In this document: positions 43,049 to 52,824 of the stretch, piece after piece
How positions within the stretch are numbered: the first letter of the stretch is position 1
How the letters are laid out: each line of letters opens with the position of its first letter
From: Isochrysis galbana
Taxonomy: Eukaryota; Haptophyta; Isochrysidales; Isochrysidaceae
NCBI GenBank assembly: GCA_018136815.1
Contig: CM030945.1
Location: 2,052,091 to 2,116,090 of the forward strand
Direction: 5' to 3'
Length of the DNA stretch: 64,000 bases
The notes under the pieces: generated by a model
What the model saw: the letters and a program-made list of their open reading frames with translations, nothing else
Told to the model about the DNA's origin: nothing
Databases searched by the model: none
Translations under genes and position numbers: made by a program

Positions 43049-46000
43049 ATGCTACGGCCGGGTACTTCTACGGCCTCCAAACAGTACCCCAAGATTCCCC
43101 AAGTTCTAGACAAGCCCTGCCACCTCCATCCCCCTCTTTCTCCTGCCTCCTCGCCGATTGCCCCTACTTCTCCCAAGGCCGATGATACCATCCTGATTCT
43201 CGATATCACGCACGAGTCCTCCAAACCAAGTCAACCGCTGCCGCTTCTATATCAACTCAAGCCGCTGAACCGCTACTCCACGCCACTTCCCAAGCATCCC
43301 CAGTCCAAGACCTCACGGTCTACGAAAGTCCAGCCGCCGCAGGCCCAATCCAACCCTCAATCTCTCAAATCAAATTTCGCATGTCCGAGCCACAAAACGT
43401 CTCCCGAGTACGAGTCCGAGTCCAAGTCACGTTCAGAATTACCCTCTTCGTCTTACGCCACCGCGAGCCCATCTACGAGTCTGAGCCCAGTCCAATCATC
43501 ACCGGTATCACCAGTCTCCATCCCTACGACGATGAAGACGCAGTTCCCCGGTTCTTCCCCACTTTCTTTCGAGTCCGAGTCCGAACCTGTTTTGAGCAAA
43601 CCCCGTTCTGAGCCATCCGAGTCCGAGTCCGAGTCCGAGTTTACAACGTCACCGAGTCCTACCACGCGGTCGACCGCAGGATTAACGGAGCTCCAGCCAC
43701 CCACTGAGCCTCCGACGACCACTCCTTCCGGGGGAGTGTTCACCTTCGGTCCTCCGCGCCCCGAGTCCGAGTCATTTGGAATCTCCGGTCACGTCCAGAA
43801 TTCCAACCACACCCGAGCCCCGTTTCACGAGCCACCGCGTATTGAGTCCAAACACAAGCTGACGCCGGAGCCCTCGGCGACAGCCACTGTGTCCTTGTCC
43901 GAGCCACCGTTCCGAGTCTCGCCGCAGCCGGCCTGCCACTCCAGCAAGCTGCACGCCGCCGAGCCGATCCCTTCCGTTTCCGTTCCGAGTCCGAGTCCAA
44001 TTGCACAAGACAGTGCATCCCGAGCCCGCGTAATCAAGCCCGTCACCGAGTCCGAGATTACGGCCGCACCGAGCCAACCGGTGCTGGCCACCGTGCCCCT
44101 ATTGTCATCACAAGCGTCCGCTTCGTCCTCATCGACGGTTGCGACGCCAGGGGGCTTCACCTTTGGGCCGGCCCCGTCCGTTCCCATTTCGAAAATTAGC
44201 CCTGTTTTTGGCGTCCAGCACGCTAGGAACGACGAGTCCGAGTCCGAGCACAAATCAACGTCACCGCGGAGTCCGCGGTCGACCACCGGCGTTCCCACGC
44301 CATCCCATCAGTCAAGAGCCATGGAGGAGCTGGCACAGCCGTCTCCTAGCCTCTCTCAAGTCGCCGAGTCTTCCGAATTCGAGTCTGAATCCGCCGTAAT
44401 TTTAGCGGTCCATGCACCCGCTAGCCCGAGCCAAGTCCTCCGAAGAATGCTTCGCATTGCAGAACCTCTTCGGCCACCACCCACACCAGCCGCTGCCGCA
44501 GAGCCACCACCCTGGCCTCAGCCTTCCCCGCAGCCGGCTTCTTCGACAGCCACGTCCCTTCTTTCGCCGGCGCCGACCCCGCCGACGACAGATTGCAACG
44601 AAGTCTATGCCTGGCCCGATTCCTCTCCCGACGTGACCATGGAGAGTGACCACAACTCCCTTGCACGTCGAGGAACGGCCGCCTCCCAAACCGAGCTTCT
44701 ACGCCCATTGAGCCAGCCCAACCGAGTCTCTAAGCCATGTCCTTCATGTCTCTCACCGGTGGTCTCGCGGCCGCGGCGTCCGTCGCCGCAATCCGACACC
44801 CCACTTCTCCGAGTTTCTTCGTCAATCCCGTCCTCCGAGCCTGTCTCCACGTCGTCGATATCCGAGTCTACTTCCATTCGTCCTACGTCGCCGCGGCCAC
44901 CGGTCGCAGCCTCCAAGCACTGCCTGCCTCTCGATACCACTGCCACCGCCATCATGCGCGTGGCAGCGATCAATGCGTCCGCGATCCAGTCCTTCGATTC
45001 CTCTCGAAACAACTCCGATGTCGGCACCCGCGATGATACCCCGTCACCCGCTCTCCACGCTCTCGCCTCTCTTCGTGCACGAGCGAGCGGCTCTGCGGTG
45101 GTATTACCTCGGCACCTCACGGAGGCAGCCCAAGAGCTCCGCCGGCCGCGCAGTGGCACCTTAGCCTCGCCTGCCGCCGCGCTACCCAAGCACTTCGATG
45201 AGCTTTGCGCTGAGCTCACGAAGACGAGTCAACAAGTCCAAGACGGGCTGACTTCTGGCTGTCACGCCCCACGAGTTCTCGTCGTTGGTGAGACTAGCGG
45301 CGTCGTCTCCTCCATGTTCCTACTCGCCGGAGCTGATGTAGCTACGTGCGATTTATATCCTTCCGAGATTGACTACGTGCCCCACTTCCAAGGCGACGCG
45401 CTTCATGTCCAAAACCTAGGTTGGGACCTAGTCATCGCCCACCCGCCCTGCACGTACCTCTCCGCCGTCAGCAGCCAATGGCTTTCCCAAGAACCCGGAC
45501 GTCGTGCCGCTCTTGAGTCGGCCGCCCGCGTCTTCAAGTCAATGGCCTCCGCCACTGCTCCGTTTGTAGCGGTTGAGAACCCTCGGATGCATGCGGAAGC
45601 TCGCCGTTTAGTCGGGGGGTTGACCCCGACCCAATTCGTCCAACCCTGGGAGCACGGCACTGGACACCAGAAAGCCACCGGGTTGTACCTCACCAAAGGG
45701 CTGCCGCCCCTCCAGCCAACTTGCGTCGTGGATGGCCGTGAGTCGGCCATGGCTAACCTCTCTCCTTCACCGCACCGTGGCGCTCTTCGCAGCCGCACCT
45801 ACGTTGGTGTAGCTGGAGCGATGGCGATCCATTGGATGCCTGTTCTTCTTCGACATTTGAGTCAACAGCGAGACCAGACGTCGACGAAGAAATTGTCCGC
45901 GTTAGAGCTACTCGCTTGCGCGCGGTGCAGCCTATTGGACCGGCCTTCACTTAGCTCGACCGAGGCTACCGCCTACGAGCCGTGGTCGGCTCTTCATCGT

Positions 46001-49000
46001 TATGAGAGGGGGAGGGAAACTAGTGAAGTTTCTTCCGACCCCGTTGTTTCCCGTCCAGCTACTCCCGAGTCAGACAACCACGAAGACCAAAAAGAAACCC
46101 ACGATAACCACGACAACGACACGCCACTCCACGCCTCCGAGTCTACTCTCCACGACCCATTCTCTCCATGGACCGCCCCGCCTCCGGCACGCGCGAGCTC
46201 GCCGCGTCCGACGACGCCGACGACTCTCCGGAAGCGGCGCCAACAATGGCAATCATTCGGAGTGAACGGGGACCAGAAATGGTCCAACGTCACGCTCGAA
46301 ACCGCTGACGAAATAAGAGCGCAAGCTCTAGCCGGACGAGGCGCCGACGAGGAATCCAACCTCGCCGCTGCCGTCCGAGCGCCGATCGAGTTCGTGGAAG
46401 CCAAAGGCATCCGCGCCGAAGAGCTAGCCTCATTAGTTCGAAGACCCAAGACAGAAGCCCAAGCTCGTCTCGAGAAAGACTGGGAAAAGATGTCCGACCA
46501 CCCGAGGCACCCCACCGACAAGAGAGGCCTGGGATACACTAGTCCCAAGCTATCACCCTGCACCGCTACCAACGAGGACGACGCCTCTAGACCCTCTGCC
46601 ACGATAGCGGCAGTCGGAGTACCCGAAGAGACGACGACTACTTTGACGACGAATTCACCCGAGCAACCACGCTGTCGACCAACCCCGTCCCCGTCCGACA
46701 CCATCGCACACGTGACCGCGCACCGACCGGATAGCGTCGTGGATACCCTACCATCTGCCTACCCAAGGCATTGCCTATATGTTCGAGACCTAGTGGTCTG
46801 CCGCTCCGGCGAGGCTACCGGCAAAGAAGGAGTTATCTTAGCCGACTCCGCTCTCACGGTCAACAGCACACTCGCTGACACCGGAGCTGGCCCGTCGGTC
46901 GTGACCACTTCCCTCTTGTCCAGCCTACCCAAAGACGCATGCGTCGAGCGGCTGCCACAAGCCGTAGTGACACCGCTTCACGGTCCGGACGGCCTGCCTC
47001 TTATCACGCGAGGCAAGGCTCGAATCGTCTTCTCCGTCGGTGGATTTCTCTTTCGTCATACGTTCATGGTGATTGAAGGCAACCCGATGCTGCTGCTCGG
47101 GAACGACTTCTTAGCCACGCACGCCGCTTCGATTCAGCTCGCCTCCGACAGCGCGGACGGCTCTATCACCCTCGGTGCTCCATCCACGGTGGCTCCTCTT
47201 GAGGTTAATGGCAGTCCAAGCCCCGACGCCCCGCCGATCTTTCGCGTCTCGACGTCACCGATAGCGATGGTCCCTGTCAGCCTGACTTGTGCACAAGTCT
47301 GTCCGACCTCCGCGAACCCAATTACGACTGACTTCTTCCGAGGGCCTCAGGCCGCCGAAAACGACAACCAGCTAGTCTCCGAGCCTCTCTTCAACACGGC
47401 CGATGAGTTTGCCGCCAAAGCGCCGGCATCATGTGGCTCCGAGTACCTCCTATATACCCACGAACCTATCACGATCCCGGCCTATCATCGGGCAACGTTT
47501 CACGTCCGAATTCCGCTAGCTCTTCGAGAACACGAAGACTGCGCCATGCTCGTGGACCGACTCCCTACGCGTGAAACGATCGATAGCTCTCCTCTCGTCA
47601 TTCCCCAAGTAGAGAGGTCGAACTCCGACCACACCATCGCGATTACGGTGGTCAATACTGACCCCAAACCTCTACATCTTCCGTCGTTCCATCCTGTAGC
47701 TTCGTTACAGGTTCGATTCAAGATTCACGCTGGAACTTATCGCCGCGTCGGTGACGTTAACTCGCCGGATGTGATTGAGTCGCTCGACGAGGACCAATGT
47801 AAGCTCCTCGAGGCAGCCAAGATCGACCCCGAGGGCCGTCTCTCGATGCCCCAACGTGAACAAGTTCGTCGTCTACTGGCCCGACGTATCGCTGCTTTCG
47901 CAATTGACCCGACCAACCCGAATCACACTCACGTGATGGAGGTAGAGCTACCGCTCAACCCCGGAGCCGAAGCTCACCGCCACGCACCGTCTAGAGTTGG
48001 ACGAGAGGGTGAGAAGATCATAGAGGACGAAGTTTGCAAGATGGAGTCCGCGGGCATCATTAGGAAATCAAATTCGTCGTGGGCCTCTCGAGTCGTGCTA
48101 GTCACTAAGAAGGATGGCTCCGTACGTTTCTGCGTAGATTATCGCGACGTCAACTCCAAGCTTCGTCTAGAGGACAGCCCTCTTCCCCTCACGGTAGAAG
48201 CCATCGACCGATTGTCGTCCGGCCAAGGCAACCTTGATTCTCTATTCCTTTGCACCCTGGACCTGGCATCTGGTTTCTGGGGTATACCGATCAAAGAGTC
48301 CGATAAACATATCACCGCGTTCACTACTCATCGCGGCAAGTACGAGTTCAATTACTTGCCTTTTGGTGTTCAATCCGGTCCCTCGTATATGTGCCGCCTC
48401 ATGGACGCCGTTCTCGGTGGGCTGGCATGGGAGATTTGTATGCCATACTTGGATGATGTCGGCGCCTGGTCGACAGGCGTAGGTGACTCGCTGCAGGCCA
48501 GGGAAGAGTCGTCATTCCAACAAATGTTACACCGTCTTGATCTTGTCTTGGAACGTCTCATCTGGGCGGGCCTCACTTGCAAGATGTCGAAATGCGTTTT
48601 CTTTGCCACCTCGGCTGAATATCTCGGCCACGTTGTTTCGCGTGAAGGTCTTCGGATGGATCCCAAGAAAGTGGAAGCCGTCTCGAAAATCGACCCTACC
48701 CAAATCAACTCTATCGAAGCCGTCCGTTCTTTCCTTGGACTGTGCTCGTACTACCGCCGTTTTATACGCCGTTTTGCGATCCGTGCAGCGCCGTTAACCG
48801 CTCTCACGCGGAAAGGGTGCGATGTCCCGGTCGAGTCGCAAACAGAAGCCTGTCGCCAAGCTATCGAAGATCTCAAGCAAGCTATCTGTGAAGAACCCGT
48901 ACTCGCACCTCCTCGAGACGACCGTCCTTTCCTCGTTAAGACCGACGGTGCTAGCAAGCTCGGCATCGCCGGCGTCCTTGCTCAGAAAGACGACGAAGGG

Positions 49001-51163
49001 AGAGAGCGCGTTGTTGCATACTACGGTCGTAGTTTGAGTCCGGCTGAGCGCCATTGGACAGTTACTGAAATCGAACTTCTAGCAGCGCTAGAATCGATCC
49101 GAAATTGGAGGCCTTATCTTTGGGGTCGCCACTTCACCCTCGTCGTAGACCATTCAGCTTTGCGCTGGCTTCACACGATGAAAGATCAAGTCACCGGTGG
49201 TCCAGCCTCGCGCCTCATGCGATGGGTCCTGAAGCTAGCCGAATATCGATTCGACGTCGTGCACAAACCTGGAGTCACTCACTGGGACGCCGACGGCTTA
49301 TCCCGCCTAGTTGCTCTCGAGCCCGATCACGATCCTCTCCATCTCGAGGAGAGTGACGTCCATTCTTTCGATTCTTCCGAAATTCACGACATAGTTGCCG
49401 CCGCGGTTACTTCATCCACCCTCACCGCTCGCCGCCAACAAGCAAACGATAGGCTCGCTCGTCAAGCATCGGAATCTTCGGAGTCGATTACCTCCTCGTA
49501 TCTCGATGTGGGCGTGCCTCATGCCGACGAATTGCGTCAAGCGCTCTCTACCGACGAGTTCGCTAGCTCGATCATTTCTGAACTCGGGTCGATCCTTCCG
49601 AAAGCTTCCCCTTCGATCGACTCTAGCTCGTCGTCGAAGAAAAGGTCCCGATTCCTGCTTCGCGATGGCCTACTCTACTACCGATCCTCAAAGGCGGAAG
49701 AGGCTCCTCTTCGTTTATACATTCCGGAGTCCCTTCGTGACACGTACCTCCGCGCCTACCATGACCACCTTGGTCACCCAGGTGCGACAAGGATGACTAC
49801 CCTACTTCGTTCTCGAGTTTACTGGCCTGGCCTATCCGCCTCTGTATCGGAGTACGTTCGAGAGTGCCATGAATGCACTCTTGGCAAACCGTTACCGCGA
49901 CCGCTCGCCCATCCATCCGGTCTTTCTATCGGATCCTATCCTTTCGACGTCGTCTATTGCGATATTCTTTCGATGGCTCCCACCCACGATTTCGTATCCG
50001 GCCGCTCCGGTTTTGATAAGCTGATTGTTTTCGTTGATTCTCTCTCTCGTTGGATTGAAGCTGAGCCTTGCAACGGTAACCCCTCGTCCGCAAAATGTCT
50101 GGACGTCTTCATGCGTCTCATCGTATCTCGTTATGGAGTCCCTCGCCAACTTCGAACCGACGCCGGCTCGAATCTTTGCTCTCGGTTAGTGGACCTAATT
50201 CTCAAAGCGACTGGCACGGACTTGAGCACTACTGAAGCCTATCGCCACGAAGGCGTAGGGCTAGTGGAAAGAGCTCAACAAACTCTCCTCACGATGACTC
50301 GAGTCTCCAATGAAGGCGGCGCCCATTGGGTCGACCACCTTCCGTTTCTTCTCATGTCTATGCGAGCGACCGCCGGTCGCGTCGTACCCAAGTCACCCGC
50401 GGCTATCTTATTTGGTCGGGAGCTTCGTCTTCCAGCTCAACTTGCTGACCCTGCTCCTGTTCTCGAGTTGCTTCCATCTCGGCCTCCGTCCGATGCCGTC
50501 ACTTACGCCACCGAGCTCAATAAGAAGCTTCTCGAGTCGTGGCGTTCCGCCCTCGAAAGTACTCAAGAAGCCCAACGCGAATCGATGCGCTCCGCCTCTC
50601 AAAAGTCTAAACTCGGTGTCACCTTCAAACCAGGAGACAGAGTTTGTCGTCGAATCCCTGGCCACGCCAACAAACTTCAATATCTCTACTCCGGTCCCTA
50701 CCGAGTAGAAGAAGCCATCTCGGCCACTCGCTACCGTCTACGCGATCTCGAAAATCGTCAAGTCAAGGATGAAGTTCACATTTCCAATCTTCGTCCGTAC
50801 TTCACCGTCACCGATTCGTCTCCGCTCGCTGAAGATGAGTACTTGGTCGAAGAGTTACTCGATCGCAAGGGCGATGGAGTTTCATTCAAGTATCTCGTCA
50901 AATGGCGCGGCTATCCTCGTTCTGAAGCTACTTGGGAGTCTCGAATTGAGTTGCTTCGGCGTTGTGCTGATCTAGTTGAGTCGTACGACACCACTTTCGA
51001 CCGCCGTCCGGTTCAACCCCAAGCTCACTCCGCTGTAGACTCCTCTTCAAGTCCAAGCTCAAGTTCCCAATCCAATCAAGTTATTCCACGTCGAATTCAA
51101 GAGACAAGTCGTACTCCTCCTGATCTGCCTTCGAGTCGTACTCGTTCTCGTTCACAATCGTAG
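43049..51163 (+). CDS. pol: Pol polyprotein with methyltransferase, protease, RT, RNase H, integrase and chromodomain
   Basis: One open frame of 2704 aa, probably made as Gag-Pol through the UAG at 42959. Residues 1-720 are Ser/Pro/Glu-rich with ESESES runs. A DNA cytosine methyltransferase-like domain spans about 742-935. The aspartic protease motif is DTGA at 1277-1280. Reverse transcriptase spans about 1630-1880, with YLDD at 1800-1803. RNase H spans about 1955-2075, with Asp1966 and the TEIELLAAL segment. Integrase has an HHCC finger from about 2238 (YHDHLGHPGATR ... CHEC) and a DD35E core at Asp2305, Asp2371 and Glu2407. GPY/F (YSGPYRV) follows, then a chromodomain at about 2596-2645 (EYLVEELLDRK ... 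YLVKWRGYP ... TWE). All catalytic motifs look intact, so the element may be active. Chromodomains of this group bind histone H3 methylated at Lys9 and steer integration. Confidence 0.9.
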   Translation: MLRPGTSTASKQYPKIPQVLDKPCHLHPPLSPASSPIAPTSPKADDTILILDITHESSKPSQPLPLLYQLKPLNRYSTPLPKHPQSKTSRSTKVQPPQAQSNPQSLKSNFACPSHKTSPEYESESKSRSELPSSSYATASPSTSLSPVQSSPVSPVSIPTTMKTQFPGSSPLSFESESEPVLSKPRSEPSESESESEFTTSPSPTTRSTAGLTELQPPTEPPTTTPSGGVFTFGPPRPESESFGISGHVQNSNHTRAPFHEPPRIESKHKLTPEPSATATVSLSEPPFRVSPQPACHSSKLHAAEPIPSVSVPSPSPIAQDSASRARVIKPVTESEITAAPSQPVLATVPLLSSQASASSSSTVATPGGFTFGPAPSVPISKISPVFGVQHARNDESESEHKSTSPRSPRSTTGVPTPSHQSRAMEELAQPSPSLSQVAESSEFESESAVILAVHAPASPSQVLRRMLRIAEPLRPPPTPAAAAEPPPWPQPSPQPASSTATSLLSPAPTPPTTDCNEVYAWPDSSPDVTMESDHNSLARRGTAASQTELLRPLSQPNRVSKPCPSCLSPVVSRPRRPSPQSDTPLLRVSSSIPSSEPVSTSSISESTSIRPTSPRPPVAASKHCLPLDTTATAIMRVAAINASAIQSFDSSRNNSDVGTRDDTPSPALHALASLRARASGSAVVLPRHLTEAAQELRRPRSGTLASPAAALPKHFDELCAELTKTSQQVQDGLTSGCHAPRVLVVGETSGVVSSMFLLAGADVATCDLYPSEIDYVPHFQGDALHVQNLGWDLVIAHPPCTYLSAVSSQWLSQEPGRRAALESAARVFKSMASATAPFVAVENPRMHAEARRLVGGLTPTQFVQPWEHGTGHQKATGLYLTKGLPPLQPTCVVDGRESAMANLSPSPHRGALRSRTYVGVAGAMAIHWMPVLLRHLSQQRDQTSTKKLSALELLACARCSLLDRPSLSSTEATAYEPWSALHRYERGRETSEVSSDPVVSRPATPESDNHEDQKETHDNHDNDTPLHASESTLHDPFSPWTAPPPARASSPRPTTPTTLRKRRQQWQSFGVNGDQKWSNVTLETADEIRAQALAGRGADEESNLAAAVRAPIEFVEAKGIRAEELASLVRRPKTEAQARLEKDWEKMSDHPRHPTDKRGLGYTSPKLSPCTATNEDDASRPSATIAAVGVPEETTTTLTTNSPEQPRCRPTPSPSDTIAHVTAHRPDSVVDTLPSAYPRHCLYVRDLVVCRSGEATGKEGVILADSALTVNSTLADTGAGPSVVTTSLLSSLPKDACVERLPQAVVTPLHGPDGLPLITRGKARIVFSVGGFLFRHTFMVIEGNPMLLLGNDFLATHAASIQLASDSADGSITLGAPSTVAPLEVNGSPSPDAPPIFRVSTSPIAMVPVSLTCAQVCPTSANPITTDFFRGPQAAENDNQLVSEPLFNTADEFAAKAPASCGSEYLLYTHEPITIPAYHRATFHVRIPLALREHEDCAMLVDRLPTRETIDSSPLVIPQVERSNSDHTIAITVVNTDPKPLHLPSFHPVASLQVRFKIHAGTYRRVGDVNSPDVIESLDEDQCKLLEAAKIDPEGRLSMPQREQVRRLLARRIAAFAIDPTNPNHTHVMEVELPLNPGAEAHRHAPSRVGREGEKIIEDEVCKMESAGIIRKSNSSWASRVVLVTKKDGSVRFCVDYRDVNSKLRLEDSPLPLTVEAIDRLSSGQGNLDSLFLCTLDLASGFWGIPIKESDKHITAFTTHRGKYEFNYLPFGVQSGPSYMCRLMDAVLGGLAWEICMPYLDDVGAWSTGVGDSLQAREESSFQQMLHRLDLVLERLIWAGLTCKMSKCVFFATSAEYLGHVVSREGLRMDPKKVEAVSKIDPTQINSIEAVRSFLGLCSYYRRFIRRFAIRAAPLTALTRKGCDVPVESQTEACRQAIEDLKQAICEEPVLAPPRDDRPFLVKTDGASKLGIAGVLAQKDDEGRERVVAYYGRSLSPAERHWTVTEIELLAALESIRNWRPYLWGRHFTLVVDHSALRWLHTMKDQVTGGPASRLMRWVLKLAEYRFDVVHKPGVTHWDADGLSRLVALEPDHDPLHLEESDVHSFDSSEIHDIVAAAVTSSTLTARRQQANDRLARQASESSESITSSYLDVGVPHADELRQALSTDEFASSIISELGSILPKASPSIDSSSSSKKRSRFLLRDGLLYYRSSKAEEAPLRLYIPESLRDTYLRAYHDHLGHPGATRMTTLLRSRVYWPGLSASVSEYVRECHECTLGKPLPRPLAHPSGLSIGSYPFDVVYCDILSMAPTHDFVSGRSGFDKLIVFVDSLSRWIEAEPCNGNPSSAKCLDVFMRLIVSRYGVPRQLRTDAGSNLCSRLVDLILKATGTDLSTTEAYRHEGVGLVERAQQTLLTMTRVSNEGGAHWVDHLPFLLMSMRATAGRVVPKSPAAILFGRELRLPAQLADPAPVLELLPSRPPSDAVTYATELNKKLLESWRSALESTQEAQRESMRSASQKSKLGVTFKPGDRVCRRIPGHANKLQYLYSGPYRVEEAISATRYRLRDLENRQVKDEVHISNLRPYFTVTDSSPLAEDEYLVEELLDRKGDGVSFKYLVKWRGYPRSEATWESRIELLRRCADLVESYDTTFDRRPVQPQAHSAVDSSSSPSSSSQSNQVIPRRIQETSRTPPDLPSSRTRSRSQS
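45272..45850 (+). other. Phage-like DNA (cytosine-5) methyltransferase domain within Pol
   Basis: The segment opens RVLVVGETSGVVSSMF and continues ADVATCDLYPSE, an AdoMet-binding fold start. Then come GWDLVIAHPPCTYLSAVSSQ (PPC, motif IV with the catalytic Cys at Pol residue 801), FVAVENPRMHAEA (ENP, the motif VI equivalent, Glu843), QPWEHGTGHQKATGLYLTKG and RSRTYVGVAGAMAIHW. This order and wording match small cytosine methyltransferases of phages and prophages, which are about 200 residues long and lack a large target-recognition domain. I judge this from memory of the family. Known retrotransposon-borne cytosine methyltransferases in other eukaryotes are of larger eukaryotic types. Confidence 0.75.
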
Positions 51164-51420
51164 CGCTAAGTCGACCGGAAGTGGATGATTAGCGTCGCGT
51201 CAGCGCCTGACCCAGCGCAACTGCCCGAGCAAAACTCCTGTAAAAGGGAGAACGTGGTAGGACGTGACGTACGAAATCGGGGGCCGCCGCGCTAAGCTGC
51301 CGATTTTGTGCTCGCTTTGGATCCATGGGTTAATCCTCCTCCTCTAGGTCTCTCGTCTCGTATGGTTAAATGAACTCTCTTGGCTCGACATCGGGAGACG
51401 TCTCGATTTAAGTCGGGGGG
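51164..51420 (+). other. 3' untranslated segment and polypurine tract of the chromovirus
   Basis: Between the Pol stop and the right LTR. It contains GATTTTGTGCT (51302-51312), complementary to the bases after the left LTR, and ends AAGTCGGGGGG, the likely plus-strand primer. Confidence 0.6.
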
Positions 51421-52824
51421 TGTTGTATTCCTGCCCATCTGAAGGCTGTAGGCATGAATATTCGTGTAAGGTACGCGCTCACAATTACAATTGAACAGTT
51501 CCCCGTGTTGCCACTGACGCACAAGACACACAGATTCGGATTCCCCATGGTCTCAAGTCCAGGTTTGCAGGTTTTGGTCTCGAAATTTGCGATTCGAATT
51601 TTGTTTTTGCTGCTACTTTAATTGTTGGCTCGTTTAAGGTAATAAACCGGCATGACTTCGACTTCTCGTTCCGCAGTTGCTCTGCGAGACTCTCTCTCTC
51701 TCTCTCTCTCTCCGTCCTCCTCTCCTCGGCCGACGGAGGGAAGTTTCGTCCAAAACATTCTCCGGTCCCAGGATGTTCCGTGGGGGTCTCTCTGCGCTCC
51801 GCGAGGGAAAGGACGCGATCTCGCTCCGAGATCACCCTCGCGCCCTCCCACGCTGCCCCGCCGTGCCCTCGGTCCCTCGCCCCCCGCGGCAGGTTCTTCC
51901 TCTCGGCGTGCCATCCGTCGCCTCCGGCCGTTATATTATTCCCCCCCCCGCGCGAGGTTCTTCTCCTCCGCGCGCGGTTCGTTTCCTCCGGCCGTCGTTC
52001 GTTCCCCCCCCCGCGCGCGCTGTTTCCCCCCCCCTCGCTTCGATTCCTCTCGCGATTCCTTCGATGATTGCCTCCATCTCGTCCGTTCTTCTTCGCGATT
52101 CTCGCGGAGGGGGTACCGATGTTTAACGTTAGTTTCGCCGCGTTTTCGGTGAAAGAAGGGAAGAACGAATGGCACGCGCCCCGCGTCTCGCGTCTTGTTT
52201 CGTCGCCCCTTGCTCGTCGCTTGTCTAGAAGGTCTCTCTGCACATCGCCTTCTTCCCCCCGCGCGAGTTTGGACCTCTCCTCGACCCTCCGCGTTGGCTT
52301 CAGCGGACGAGTTTTCACTTTAACGATAGTTTGAACCCTTCGTTTGCGTAGTTTTGCGCTCTCTTTCCGTATTTCTTCGCGCATGACGAGCGATCGCGAC
52401 CTCAGCCTTTGTCGCACGGGGAGGGGTTTGTTTATCGTATGATTCCGGAGTGTTTACGTTAGTTTTCTGAGCCCAAGGACTTTGGTTTTTGGTTTCTTGT
52501 GAGTGGTTTTTGTAGCAACTTCGTCGAGTCCCACCGTGTTCCCAAGCGAGTCCCCCCGAGTTCCCGAGTCTATACCCCGAGTCAACGAGTCAATACAAGC
52601 CAAGCACGCGCCTGAGCCACCCCCAGTCGCCTGCCACCACCTCCCACAAGCCTCCTTCCACACTTCCGCGCCCTCCGTGCGTCGTGCGTCGTGCGTCGAT
52701 CACCATGCCCGTAGTCACCCCCGAGGAAAGCTCCATGAGCTCCCCGCAAGAACCGCATTCCGCGCTAGCTGCCGGCGCGCCCTCGCAGGCCATCTCCAAG
52801 AGTGAGATGAGCCTTGCTCTGACA
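51421..52824 (+). repeat. Right (3') LTR of the chromovirus, 1404 bp
   Basis: TGTTGTATTCC to CTCTGACA, matching 31695-33096. It is followed at once by the second CTTCA and by the hAT transposase frame on the minus strand. It also contains the first 40 Gag codons, here without a Gag behind them. Confidence 0.93.

Larger units (their letters stand above)
31695..52824 (+). mobile_element. Ty3/gypsy chromovirus carrying a DNA methyltransferase domain
   Basis: A full LTR retrotransposon: LTR, Gag, long low-complexity linker, methyltransferase-like domain, protease, RT, RNase H, integrase, GPY/F module, chromodomain, short 3' untranslated segment, purine tract AAGTCGGGGGG, LTR. The window length includes a 100-N gap and about 7.1 kb present twice around it. 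Collapsing these gives about 13.9 kb. Near-identical LTRs and open reading frames indicate a recent insertion. Order RT-RNase H-integrase plus the C-terminal chromodomain place it in the chromovirus branch. It is inserted in a hAT element. Confidence 0.93.

Noticed and set aside
34765-49093. Two independent chromoviruses inserted in tandem
   Set aside because: No LTR lies between the copies, a 100-N gap does, and differences are mostly homopolymer indels near contig ends.
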